DNA of 12,819 nucleotides from NCBI GenBank assembly GCA_016840025.1, contig JAEOTF010000098.1, positions 1 to 12,819 on the forward strand, read 5' to 3'. The stretch comes from Candidatus Hodarchaeota archaeon (GTDB lineage Archaea > Asgardarchaeota > Heimdallarchaeia > Hodarchaeales > YT1-039). The position numbers were made by a program, and so were the translations under genes. The notes under the pieces are model-generated. The model did no database searches and was not told the origin of the DNA. It was given only the letters and a program-made list of their open reading frames with translations. Below, one piece after another: positions 6,855 through 12,819 of this stretch; positions within the stretch are counted from its first letter, which is position 1; every line of letters starts with the position of its first letter.

Positions 6855-8549
6855 TTGAAATACTTCAGTTTTGTTTTACATTCGCATCTTCCATGGGTTA
6901 TTGCTCATGGGACTTGGCCACATGGCCAAAGTTGGCTTAATGAAGCTGCTATTGAAACATATATACCTCTTCTCGAGGTTTTAAATCGTTTGAAACAAGA
7001 GGGTATCAAACCAAGGTTAACTCTGGGTATTACACCAGTGTTAATTGAACAACTTAGTAATGCGGGATTTAAAGAGGAGCTAATATCTTATCTTGAGGGA
7101 AGGATAGCAGCAGCAGTAACTGATAAAGAAGATTTTGTGAATCAAGGAAAAGAAAACTTAACCAACTTAGCGGCCATGTGGGAAAAGTGGCATACTGAAA
7201 TTAAAGAAGCATATGAAGAAAAATACAATAAAGATATTGTAAAAGCTTTCAGAGAATTACAAGATGCTGGAGATATCGAAATCATCACTTGTGCAGCTAC
7301 CCATGGTTATCTCCCTTTGTTAGGAACAGAAGAAGCAGTCGGAGCTCAGATAAGAACTGGTGTGGAAAGTTATAAACGACATTTTGGTCAACACCCACGA
7401 GGGATCTGGCTTCCAGAATGTGCATATCGACCCGAGTATAAGTGGAGTAGACCAACAGGAGATCAAAAAAGGGAATTTGAACGTAAAGGAGTAGAGTATT
7501 TCCTTGAAAAAAACAATATCCGTTATTTCATCGTGGATACGCCATTATTAATCGGTGGGGAAGCAATTGGCGTATATCTGGATAGATTTGCAGGTCTCCA
7601 GATGTTATGGGATAAATTTAAAGAACAAATCGCAAAAAAATCGGAAGATGGTGATAAAACACCTTATTTGCCTTACAAAGTAGGAAAATCAAAAGTAGCT
7701 TTCTTTACCCGCGATCCTAAAACAGGGATTCTAGTTTGGAGTGGAGAACATGGTTATCCAGGTGATGGAAATTATCTTGATTTTCATAAAAAGCACTGGC
7801 CTTCAGGTATGCGTTACTGGAAAGTAACAGGGATGAAAGTAGACCTAGGACAGAAAATGGAATACTATCCCGATGATATCCCTAGCAGGATCCATGATAA
7901 TGCCAGCCACTTCAAAGAAACTGCTAGAACAATTCTGGACAAACAAAGCCAAATGGGGACAAAAAATCCTATTCTAGTAGCTCCATATGATGCAGAGTTG
8001 TACGGACATTGGTGGTGGGAAGGACCCCTCTTTTTAGAGCAAGTAATGCGATGGATAGATGCAGATCCCGATATCGAACTTACAACATGCGGACATTATC
8101 TTGAAATGTACCCACCAACGCAGGGGGTATCTTTACCTGAAGGTTCTTGGGGAAAAGGCAATTTCCATTGGATTTGGTTCAACGAATGGACTACTTGGAC
8201 ATGGGATAGGATCTATGAATGTGAAGATAAGTTCAATGAAATAGTAAACTTAAGTCCAAGCACTAGAGAGGATTTTCAGAGAATAACTAAACAAGCAGCA
8301 AGAGAATTACTCTTATTAGAATCCAGTGATTGGCAATTTTTAATCAGTACTTGGTCTGCTCGAGATTATGCAGAAGCTAGAATTGCTGTCCATTTTGAAC
8401 AGTTTAATAGATTATATGAGATGGCAAAGAGGGTTCATAGAGGCGAGCAGCTTTCAAAGGAAGAATGGAATTTCTTATCCCAACTAGAAGCTGATGATTC
8501 CCTATTTCCTGATATTCAAGCTGATTGGTGGAAAAATCCTACAGAATAA
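6855..8549 (+). CDS. GH57 1,4-alpha-glucan branching enzyme
   Basis: The protein transfers an alpha-1,4-glucan segment to form an alpha-1,6 branch in glycogen-like polymers. The GH57 motifs appear in order, numbered from the TTG at 6855: HSHLPW (H9, H11), a TLGITP block near 56-61, GIWLPECAYRP with nucleophile E188, YDAELYGHWWWEGP with acid/base D379, and TCGHYLEMYPP near 411-421. Spacing of Glu and Asp is close to characterised archaeal and Thermus enzymes of the TK1436 type. The C-terminal helical domain (about 450-564) is the DUF1957-type tail. It lacks the extra C-terminal HhH tail of TK1436. An upstream TTG at 6705 would add 50 residues with no family similarity. The TTG at 6855 gives an N-terminus beginning MKYFSFVLHSHLP, has GGTG seven bases upstream and a TATA box at leaderless distance. 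No signal peptide, so cytoplasmic. It converges on the next GH57 gene. Confidence 0.92.
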   Translation: MKYFSFVLHSHLPWVIAHGTWPHGQSWLNEAAIETYIPLLEVLNRLKQEGIKPRLTLGITPVLIEQLSNAGFKEELISYLEGRIAAAVTDKEDFVNQGKENLTNLAAMWEKWHTEIKEAYEEKYNKDIVKAFRELQDAGDIEIITCAATHGYLPLLGTEEAVGAQIRTGVESYKRHFGQHPRGIWLPECAYRPEYKWSRPTGDQKREFERKGVEYFLEKNNIRYFIVDTPLLIGGEAIGVYLDRFAGLQMLWDKFKEQIAKKSEDGDKTPYLPYKVGKSKVAFFTRDPKTGILVWSGEHGYPGDGNYLDFHKKHWPSGMRYWKVTGMKVDLGQKMEYYPDDIPSRIHDNASHFKETARTILDKQSQMGTKNPILVAPYDAELYGHWWWEGPLFLEQVMRWIDADPDIELTTCGHYLEMYPPTQGVSLPEGSWGKGNFHWIWFNEWTTWTWDRIYECEDKFNEIVNLSPSTREDFQRITKQAARELLLLESSDWQFLISTWSARDYAEARIAVHFEQFNRLYEMAKRVHRGEQLSKEEWNFLSQLEADDSLFPDIQADWWKNPTE

Positions 8550-8613
8550 GCTATTTTCAGTTTAATTCTTTATTAAAGTTATATTTCCATATCTAAGCAT
8601 CATACCGTCCTAA

Positions 8614-10629
8614 TCAAAAGAACTGGCCTGGAAAATAGTGTTGATGTAATTTACCAACTTTTTGGACGATATTACCATCGGGATTGTCTAAATCTAAGCT
8701 CTTACGGATTTCATATTCTACAGCTTTCTCATGAAACTTCTTTCTTAGGGTCTTATCTTGTGCTAGGAAGAAAATGAGCAAATTGGGATTAATATCAGAA
8801 GGTTTGATAGGGGCTCCTTTCATCTGGACAGCGGCCTGAAAGAGAGTCGTCGCTACACCCCCAGCCATTTTTATGAAATCAGCCTCTTTCCAACGTTCAA
8901 ACGCAAGTGATGTCATAAAAGAGTCCAAATCAAAACCTACTTTGCGCGCTGCAAGAATTAAACTGCCTATAAGAACATCAAGGGGAGTATCAACCTTGAG
9001 AAATTCTCGGGTTAGTTTTGAATGACCGAATTCTATAAATAATTCCCGATAGAGCACCGCGAGTTCCTTTGTCTTTTCTGGATTAAATTCTTGATAAAGC
9101 TCAGCGCATAAGATTAGACCAGCAGCAGATAAAGCTAGAGCTGTCCAAGTAAGCTCATTATTAAATTCACTCCAAAATGTTGGGCAAGAGATCATAGCAT
9201 CTTGACTAGCGTATTGATAGGCGCGAAGAGCCTTACAAAGGAGTGGTAGTTGCTTTGAGGAAACAGGGATATTCATAACGTCAAGGGAAGTACCAACCAA
9301 GGACTCTTCATCTACATCAGTTAGGAGGACCTGCCAATAGTCTTGCAGAATTGTTAAAGCTACAGATTCAACATTATCATCAGGAATACCGATATTTCGC
9401 AATATATCAAATAATGTGTTACGTGTTACGTTAGAAACAGTATATCGTAGCTGATTAAAGGCAACTTTCCAATGTGAGGATATAAGACGAGTATATTTTA
9501 CGTTATCAGACAGAGTTTCGCTATAAACGATCCAATAAACTTCATCTCTATGTGCCTTGACTATTCCTGACCAACGAGCGAGATTCTCAGTCTTTCGACC
9601 TATAAAATCGCCCCAGTCATTTTGAAAAAAACTCCCATCGGTAAAATCTGACCAAGAAGAGTTTTCGCGTAATTTTACCGAGGGTAAATTCGCAAGCTGA
9701 TTCCATCCATGTGCCTCACGCAAACCAACTGGTACAGGAAGTCGTCTAACAGCAGTTTGGGAACCGTCATAGAAAACGCCCCTAGTATCCAAGATTTCTT
9801 CAAATTTTTGAAACTCTTGAGGTTTGAAGGCATCATAGTTTCCTCCCCAGTTTTCAGCATCAGCTGCAACAAAGATGTTATGTGAACCACGGGACACAGC
9901 TACTCGAAGTGCATCTACAAAATCAGCAGCTGTACGACCAAAAGAAATAACATTACTAAATAGATTATCACGAAGTATTAAAAAAATTGGCTTTTCCATC
10001 CCTTCTAACTGGTATATGCCTGTTCCTTGGGCATTCTTAGTTTGAAACTCATCTAAAATAATGAATAAGTGCATTTCTTTCTTACAGTTTGTCGAAACAC
10101 GATTAAATACTTTTAAAGCAGTTTCTTGAAGAATATGCAAAGTGGGTCCATCTACTGCTGTTTCAGAGAGCCAAACTCCCCAAAAACATGTATCAGTTTC
10201 ACTTTTTTGGAAATAATTACCAAATTTAACAGCTAATGATCCAAAAGACCATAAAAAGTTCACTCGTAAGTCAAACTCACTATGACGCATCATAAGAGGC
10301 GCGATTGGATGAGAATAAAGGGAAAAAATAATCTCACTTTCACCATTCTTGAGCATGGTGACAAGTTGTTGATAAGCGAGGTAATTGAGTTTCTCAAGGG
10401 CAATTAAGGTGATTGGTTCAATATTAATTGATCTATAGCGTGCAGATTTAATAATTTCATCATATACTGAATTTGGAAGAAGAACAACGTCGAAATAATT
10501 ATTTCCTTGAATTTTACGTCCCATTATTTTTTTTTCAACTCCTTCCGTCCGCACAGTTTTTTTAATGCCATCTATAATTCGTCGTGGCTGATAAGCATGT
10601 TCATGATCCGAAATGATGACAATTGGCAT
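8614..10629 (-). CDS. Divergent GH57-type glycoside hydrolase, specificity unknown
   Basis: The full set of GH57 catalytic motifs is present, numbered from a GTG start at 10638: DHEHAYQPRR (H12, H14), SLYSHPIAPLM (H110, P111), GVWLSETAVD with candidate nucleophile E159, and AADAENWGG with candidate acid/base D260. The Pro of the usual WLPE is Ser here. The order and spacing of a short barrel followed by a large helical C-terminal part (about 350-674) resemble amylopullulanase-like and uncharacterised GH57 proteins rather than the branching enzyme next door. No signal peptide is seen. The ATG at 10627-10629 is preferred, with GGTGA five bases upstream; the alternative GTG at 10636-10638 lies inside that site and adds three residues. 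Substrate could be alpha-glucan or another alpha-linked sugar. The gene converges with the branching enzyme, with 64 bases between them. Confidence 0.8.
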   Translation of the reverse strand: MPIVIISDHEHAYQPRRIIDGIKKTVRTEGVEKKIMGRKIQGNNYFDVVLLPNSVYDEIIKSARYRSINIEPITLIALEKLNYLAYQQLVTMLKNGESEIIFSLYSHPIAPLMMRHSEFDLRVNFLWSFGSLAVKFGNYFQKSETDTCFWGVWLSETAVDGPTLHILQETALKVFNRVSTNCKKEMHLFIILDEFQTKNAQGTGIYQLEGMEKPIFLILRDNLFSNVISFGRTAADFVDALRVAVSRGSHNIFVAADAENWGGNYDAFKPQEFQKFEEILDTRGVFYDGSQTAVRRLPVPVGLREAHGWNQLANLPSVKLRENSSWSDFTDGSFFQNDWGDFIGRKTENLARWSGIVKAHRDEVYWIVYSETLSDNVKYTRLISSHWKVAFNQLRYTVSNVTRNTLFDILRNIGIPDDNVESVALTILQDYWQVLLTDVDEESLVGTSLDVMNIPVSSKQLPLLCKALRAYQYASQDAMISCPTFWSEFNNELTWTALALSAAGLILCAELYQEFNPEKTKELAVLYRELFIEFGHSKLTREFLKVDTPLDVLIGSLILAARKVGFDLDSFMTSLAFERWKEADFIKMAGGVATTLFQAAVQMKGAPIKPSDINPNLLIFFLAQDKTLRKKFHEKAVEYEIRKSLDLDNPDGNIVQKVGKLHQHYFPGQFF

Positions 10630-10883
10630 GATTTTCACCGATTTGATTCAAGATATGAAACAAACATCAACGAAGAAGACTGATTATTGCATAATTTCAT
10701 TATCAGATAAAAATTATTTTAGCTTATAATTTATTCTCCAAGATAGGAGGAAAGATCTTGAGACTTGTTTAAGCACAAAAAGATTTGCTATGTTGTAAAG
10801 GAGGAAATTATAGCACATACAATAAAACTAGAAAAAGATCAGTGAACTTTCTATGTTAGAGAGTCTTAAGGCTTTTATCTAGG

Positions 10884-10890
10884 AAAAAAA
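10884..10890 (-). terminator. T-run downstream of the small ORF pair
   Basis: On the minus strand seven consecutive T, inside GAGTTTTTTTCC, lie about 65 bases beyond the stop of the second small ORF. This fits an archaeal T-run terminator for that transcript. Confidence 0.4.
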
Positions 10891-10955
10891 CTCTTGGTAA
10901 CATGACCCGTGATAAGAATAGGAATCACAGGAAGAAATGACCTGAAAGAACGACC

Positions 10956-11081
10956 TTAAGCTAATCGATGTCCTTTACGAGCTTGAAAGAAGTATTCATT
11001 AGCTTCGTTGTAAGGTTTTTTTGCAGGTTGGGAGGTTTTATTGGTGTTTGTTTTTTCGTTGTAGATCATAGTTACAGGCAT
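10956..11081 (-). CDS. Small basic protein, 41 residues (second of a pair)
   Basis: The frame runs from ATG at 11079-11081 to TAA at 10956-10958. It begins MPVTMIYNEK, is rich in Lys, Asn and Thr, and ends QARKGHRLA. It is in the same reading frame as the 44-residue ORF just upstream, three bases after that ORF's TGA. The two share features: IYNEKTNTNKTS here matches LYTENTKVHKDS there at Y, E, T, K and S, both have Asn-Glu-Phe further on, and both end with AR followed by GH-(K/R)-L. The similarity suggests a tandem duplication and supports real coding. The family is not recognised. There are no cysteines or membrane segments. Alternative: one decayed longer gene interrupted by stops. Confidence 0.45.
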   Translation of the reverse strand: MPVTMIYNEKTNTNKTSQPAKKPYNEANEYFFQARKGHRLA

Positions 11082-11084
11082 TAT

Positions 11085-11219
11085 TCATCTATCCAGTTTA
11101 TGTCCAAGGGGGCGGGCTTTTTTTAGTCTTTTAAAGGTTTCTTTTTGATTTCGGAGTAAATTGGTGTACATTTCAGAATCTTTGTGTACTTTTGTGTTCT
11201 CAGTGTACAATAAAGACAT
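11085..11219 (-). CDS. Small basic protein, 44 residues (first of a pair)
   Basis: The frame runs from ATG at 11217-11219 to TGA at 11085-11087; a TTG directly before the ATG could also start it. It begins MSLLYTENTK, is rich in Lys and Arg (RNQKETFKRLKKAR), and ends GHKLDR. It is predicted to be helical in its second half and could bind nucleic acid, but that is inference from charge only. No Shine-Dalgarno site is present; a TATA-like AATTATATTG near 11251-11260 (minus strand) would give a very short leader. A second TATA-like site, CTATATAAG near 11226-11235, lies too close to the ATG. Its resemblance to the following 41-residue frame is the main reason to list it. Confidence 0.45.
   Translation of the reverse strand: MSLLYTENTKVHKDSEMYTNLLRNQKETFKRLKKARPLGHKLDR
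11164..11208. repeat. Four near-identical GTGTAC words about 10 or 20 bases apart
   Basis: GTGTAC occurs at 11164-11169, 11184-11189 and 11203-11208, with GTGTTC at 11194-11199. The steps are 20, 10 and 9 bases, so all would face one side of the helix. They overlap the first codons of the 44-residue ORF, which places them where a repressor could sit, but they may be only repeated codons. Confidence 0.4.
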
Positions 11220-11254
11220 CAATGGCTTATATAGAGAAATATGTAGACATCAAT
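11214..11254. repeat. Direct repeat AGACATCAAT, 31 bases apart
   Basis: The word is at 11214-11223 and 11245-11254. On the minus strand it reads ATTGATGTCT and the first-listed copy contains the ATG start of the 44-residue ORF. The other copy holds an equivalent ATG that opens only a seven-codon frame, as if the start region had been duplicated. A TATA-like CTTATATAGAG (11226-11236) lies between the copies. Confidence 0.5.
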
Positions 11255-11391
11255 ATAATTACTTAAAATGGATAAAGAACAATAAAAAGGGAGGAAGAAG
11301 ATCTGTTAGTCGATTAGTGGTATTAAAATTATTGTAGACGAAAAATACTAAGGTATTCTATAATTGAAAGTTTACTTGTTCCTTAAAATAG

Positions 11392-11413
11392 TTAACACTT
11401 ACTTAACACTTAT
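11392..11413. repeat. Two tandem copies of an 11-base unit, TTAACACTTA plus one base
   Basis: The 10-base word occurs at 11392-11401 and 11403-11412, one helical turn apart. It lies 80 bases beyond the stop of the surface-protein gene. Its role is unknown. Confidence 0.5.
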
Positions 11414-11492
11414 TATCGTTAAGATACGTTGGAAAATAAGATGTGCCTCGTTTTAAAATAGCATTCATTTCATCATATAGTAAGAATCTTCG

Positions 11493-12299
11493 TTAACGGG
11501 GACGGTTAGACCATGTTTTGAATCCCCAAGCTAAAAATGCGCCTGTAATAATAGCAGCACTCCATATAATTGGATACTGTATCCATAAAGGAATAGATAG
11601 AGCAGTATCACTAGTTGGATGATAGGGCGTGCTCGGAGTGGTTAGATAATCTGTTGTGTACGAAGAAGAAGAAGATACATTGTATGGATCAACAGCAAGA
11701 ATACTTCCCCAGTCCTCAGGGAGCGGCTCAGCTATTGGAAACATCCCTGAAGCGTTAACGATGAGTGTATAAGAATGACGCGTGATAGACTGCGAACCAC
11801 TAGGTAAGATTTCATACTCTTCACCTTGTCTAGTAGTAAAATAGCCTTCTCTAGGAGTAAAGGAATACTGCCCTGCGGGAAGAGTAGAATTAGTAGGAGA
11901 ATAATTAATGAGATAAACTCTGCAATATCCAGTTAAATTTGTAAGTCCACTTGCAAATTCTTTTGTAGTATAAGAAGGACCCGTCATAGTCCAAGTGGTG
12001 GGAGGTTCTTCTACACCAATGCTTTTATTATCTAGATTTATCGAACACTTAACTAAACCCATTTCATCAATATATTTATCATAAATGATTCGTTGGGTAA
12101 CAGGACGGGCATTCCAATAACTTAGGATTACCTCAAATCGAACTTCATTGGTATTTACAAAATTAAAAGAAACATCCACAACAGCAACATGACAAATGCC
12201 CTCAACTACAGGAATAGGCTGAGTAGAAACCGAGAAAAAAAGAAGGAGATATACTAGGCCAAAACTAATAAAGTAATGCAACCACCCACGTTTATTCAT
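11493..12299 (-). CDS. Type I membrane surface protein with Ser/Thr stalk
   Basis: This 268-residue protein has an N-terminal signal sequence (about residues 7-25, followed by STQP), an extracellular region, a Ser/Thr/Pro-rich stalk (about 207-235), a single C-terminal membrane segment (about 238-261) and a short basic tail KTWSNRPR. This is the usual architecture of archaeal surface proteins kept by a C-terminal anchor. Six N-glycosylation sequons (N91, N121, N132, N137, N182, N207) lie in the outer part. C36, C85 and C126 could allow one disulfide. The middle (about 36-195) alternates strands and looks like one or two beta-sandwich domains, but no family is recognised. The ATG at 12297-12299 has no Shine-Dalgarno site, while a TATA box sits at leaderless distance. 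No transport or enzyme motif is visible, so function is not assigned. Confidence 0.75.
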   Translation of the reverse strand: MNKRGWLHYFISFGLVYLLLFFSVSTQPIPVVEGICHVAVVDVSFNFVNTNEVRFEVILSYWNARPVTQRIIYDKYIDEMGLVKCSINLDNKSIGVEEPPTTWTMTGPSYTTKEFASGLTNLTGYCRVYLINYSPTNSTLPAGQYSFTPREGYFTTRQGEEYEILPSGSQSITRHSYTLIVNASGMFPIAEPLPEDWGSILAVDPYNVSSSSSYTTDYLTTPSTPYHPTSDTALSIPLWIQYPIIWSAAIITGAFLAWGFKTWSNRPR

Positions 12300-12322
12300 A
12301 ATATTTCTGAAGGCATGTTAAG

Positions 12323-12332
12323 ATATTTTAAA
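12323..12332 (-). promoter_or_regulatory. TATA box of the surface-protein gene
   Basis: On the minus strand TTTAAAATAT is centred about 28 bases ahead of the ATG, consistent with a leaderless or nearly leaderless transcript. Confidence 0.45.
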
Positions 12333-12491
12333 TCTATCTAAATCCCTTAATTTGATTAAATTTCAACCAGATATTCCTCAAAATAATTTATTCCTTCTTT
12401 TTTGAAAGTATTATTATCTAGTTATGTTGATAAAAGGCACAAACAGGGAAATGTAGTAATAACTTCAGACCATATTTAGATGAAACCAATC

Positions 12492-12501
12492 CGATCGATC
12501 G
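12492..12501. promoter_or_regulatory. Perfect 10-base palindrome in the divergent promoter region
   Basis: CGATCGATCG lies 28 bases upstream of the dehydrogenase start and between two divergent genes. Its position would suit an operator, but it is also made of GATC units and may be incidental. Confidence 0.3.
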
Positions 12502-12529
12502 AAATAAAACAACCCATGGAGAAATACTT

Positions 12530-12819
12530 ATGAAAGCGATTGTATGGACAAAATACGGACCTCCAGATGGTCTCCAGCTCACAGAGGTCGCAAAACCTAC
12601 TCCCAAGGACAATGAAGTCCTGGTAAAAGTATATGCAACAACAGTAACAGCAGGGGACTGTGAGATACGAAGTCTCAAATTCCCTATCTTGTTGCGACTC
12701 CCCTTGCGAATATACACTGGTCTCAGAAAACCAAAGCGAATAACTATACTAGGACAGGAGTTAGCCGGCGAAATTGAAGCAGTAGGCAAAGATGTAAAGC
12801 TGTTTAAGAAAGGTGACCA
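12530..12819 (+). CDS. MDR-superfamily alcohol dehydrogenase/quinone reductase (5' part)
   Basis: The first 96 codons of a medium-chain dehydrogenase/reductase run off the window end. It starts [20 protein letters not shown], continues with a [16 protein letters not shown] block and reaches [22 protein letters not shown], the GHExxGxVxxVG motif of the GroES-like domain. Gln replaces the zinc-binding His, which points to the zinc-free quinone oxidoreductase-like branch, using NAD(P)H to reduce quinones, enones or aldehydes. The nucleotide-binding domain lies beyond the window. The ATG at 12530 has GGAG at 12518-12521, eight bases upstream. A minus-strand frame across the same bases is a shadow. 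The gene is divergent from the surface-protein gene. Confidence 0.88.
   Translation, partial: MKAIVWTKYGPPDGLQLTEVAKPTPKDNEVLVKVYATTVTAGDCEIRSLKFPILLRLPLRIYTGLRKPKRITILGQELAGEIEAVGKDVKLFKKGD

Larger units (their letters stand above)
10630..11492. other. Gene-poor region: small ORF pair, repeats and promoter-like sites
   Basis: No large gene lies here. On the minus strand there are two adjacent small reading frames (10956-11219) followed by a T-run (10884-10890 as read on the minus strand). Also present are a probable TATA element of the GH57 gene around 10721-10733, two perfect Shine-Dalgarno-like words with no long frame behind them (AGGAGG at 10745-10750, AAAGGAGG at 10797-10804), a G-rich block followed by seven T at 11108-11124, and tandem repeats at 11392-11413. 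A plus-strand frame of about 50 codons starting at 10969 is hydrophobic and antisense to the second small ORF, so it is taken as its shadow. I see no tRNA or recognisable structured RNA. Confidence 0.6.

Noticed and set aside
10900..10950. Possible C/D box small RNA (GTGATAA ... CTGA)
   Set aside because: The C box deviates, the internal D' and C' boxes are missing and there is no terminal stem.
10969..11124. Plus-strand hydrophobic ORF of about 51 codons
   Set aside because: It is antisense to the better supported small ORF pair, and hydrophobic antisense frames are expected opposite Lys/Glu-rich coding sequence.
11108..11124. G-rich block followed by T-run as a plus-strand intrinsic terminator
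   Set aside because: No inverted repeat forms a stem, and the block is coding sequence (Lys-Ala-Arg-Pro-Leu) of the 44-residue ORF on the other strand.
12418..12789. Minus-strand frame of 123 codons
   Set aside because: It is antisense to the dehydrogenase gene, which has clear MDR motifs and a Shine-Dalgarno site.

Overview
The window reads as a piece of an archaeal chromosome, most likely from an Asgard archaeon. The reasons are an archaeal histone fold joined to a longin-like domain of the sort that is abundant in Asgard genomes, TATA-box promoters 25-28 bases ahead of start codons (leaderless transcripts), GGTG/GGAG Shine-Dalgarno sites, TTG starts, two GH57 proteins, and secreted proteins with a signal peptide, Ser/Thr-rich stalk and C-terminal anchor. 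The sequence is AT-rich with generous intergenic space. The lineage is an inference from protein content; no rRNA, tRNA or ribosomal protein gene is present to fix it. No CRISPR array is seen.

Layout. 1-290: the first 44 codons of a GH13 alpha-amylase-type gene, cut off abruptly. 291-1169 (-): radical SAM enzyme. 1329-1787 (+): small secreted or membrane-anchored protein. 1929-3428: an IS200/IS605-type element carrying only tnpB, bounded by imperfect 36-base inverted repeats with internal hairpins, and with the tnpB stop codon inside the right repeat. 3513-4442 (+): histone fold-longin-like fusion. 4499-5239 (+): YkgJ-type cysteine-cluster protein. 5306-6559 (-): GalT/HIT-type nucleotidyl(phosphoryl)transferase. 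6855-8549 (+): GH57 alpha-glucan branching enzyme. 8614-10629 (-): second, divergent GH57-type protein of unknown specificity. 10630-11492: about 860 bases without a large gene, but holding two adjacent 44- and 41-residue reading frames on the minus strand that look like paralogues, plus repeats and promoter-like sites. 11493-12299 (-): type I membrane surface protein. 12530-end (+): start of an MDR alcohol dehydrogenase/quinone reductase gene.

How the genes fit together. The GH57 branching enzyme, the HIT-type sugar-nucleotide enzyme divergent from it, the second GH57 protein and the GH13 remnant suggest an alpha-glucan (glycogen/maltodextrin) neighbourhood, part of which has decayed. The TnpB element looks like a recent arrival: its base composition is richer in G+C than its neighbours and its ends are nearly intact. 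The most unusual gene is the histone-longin fusion, which puts a DNA-packaging fold and a fold typical of membrane-traffic and small-GTPase regulators in one polypeptide.
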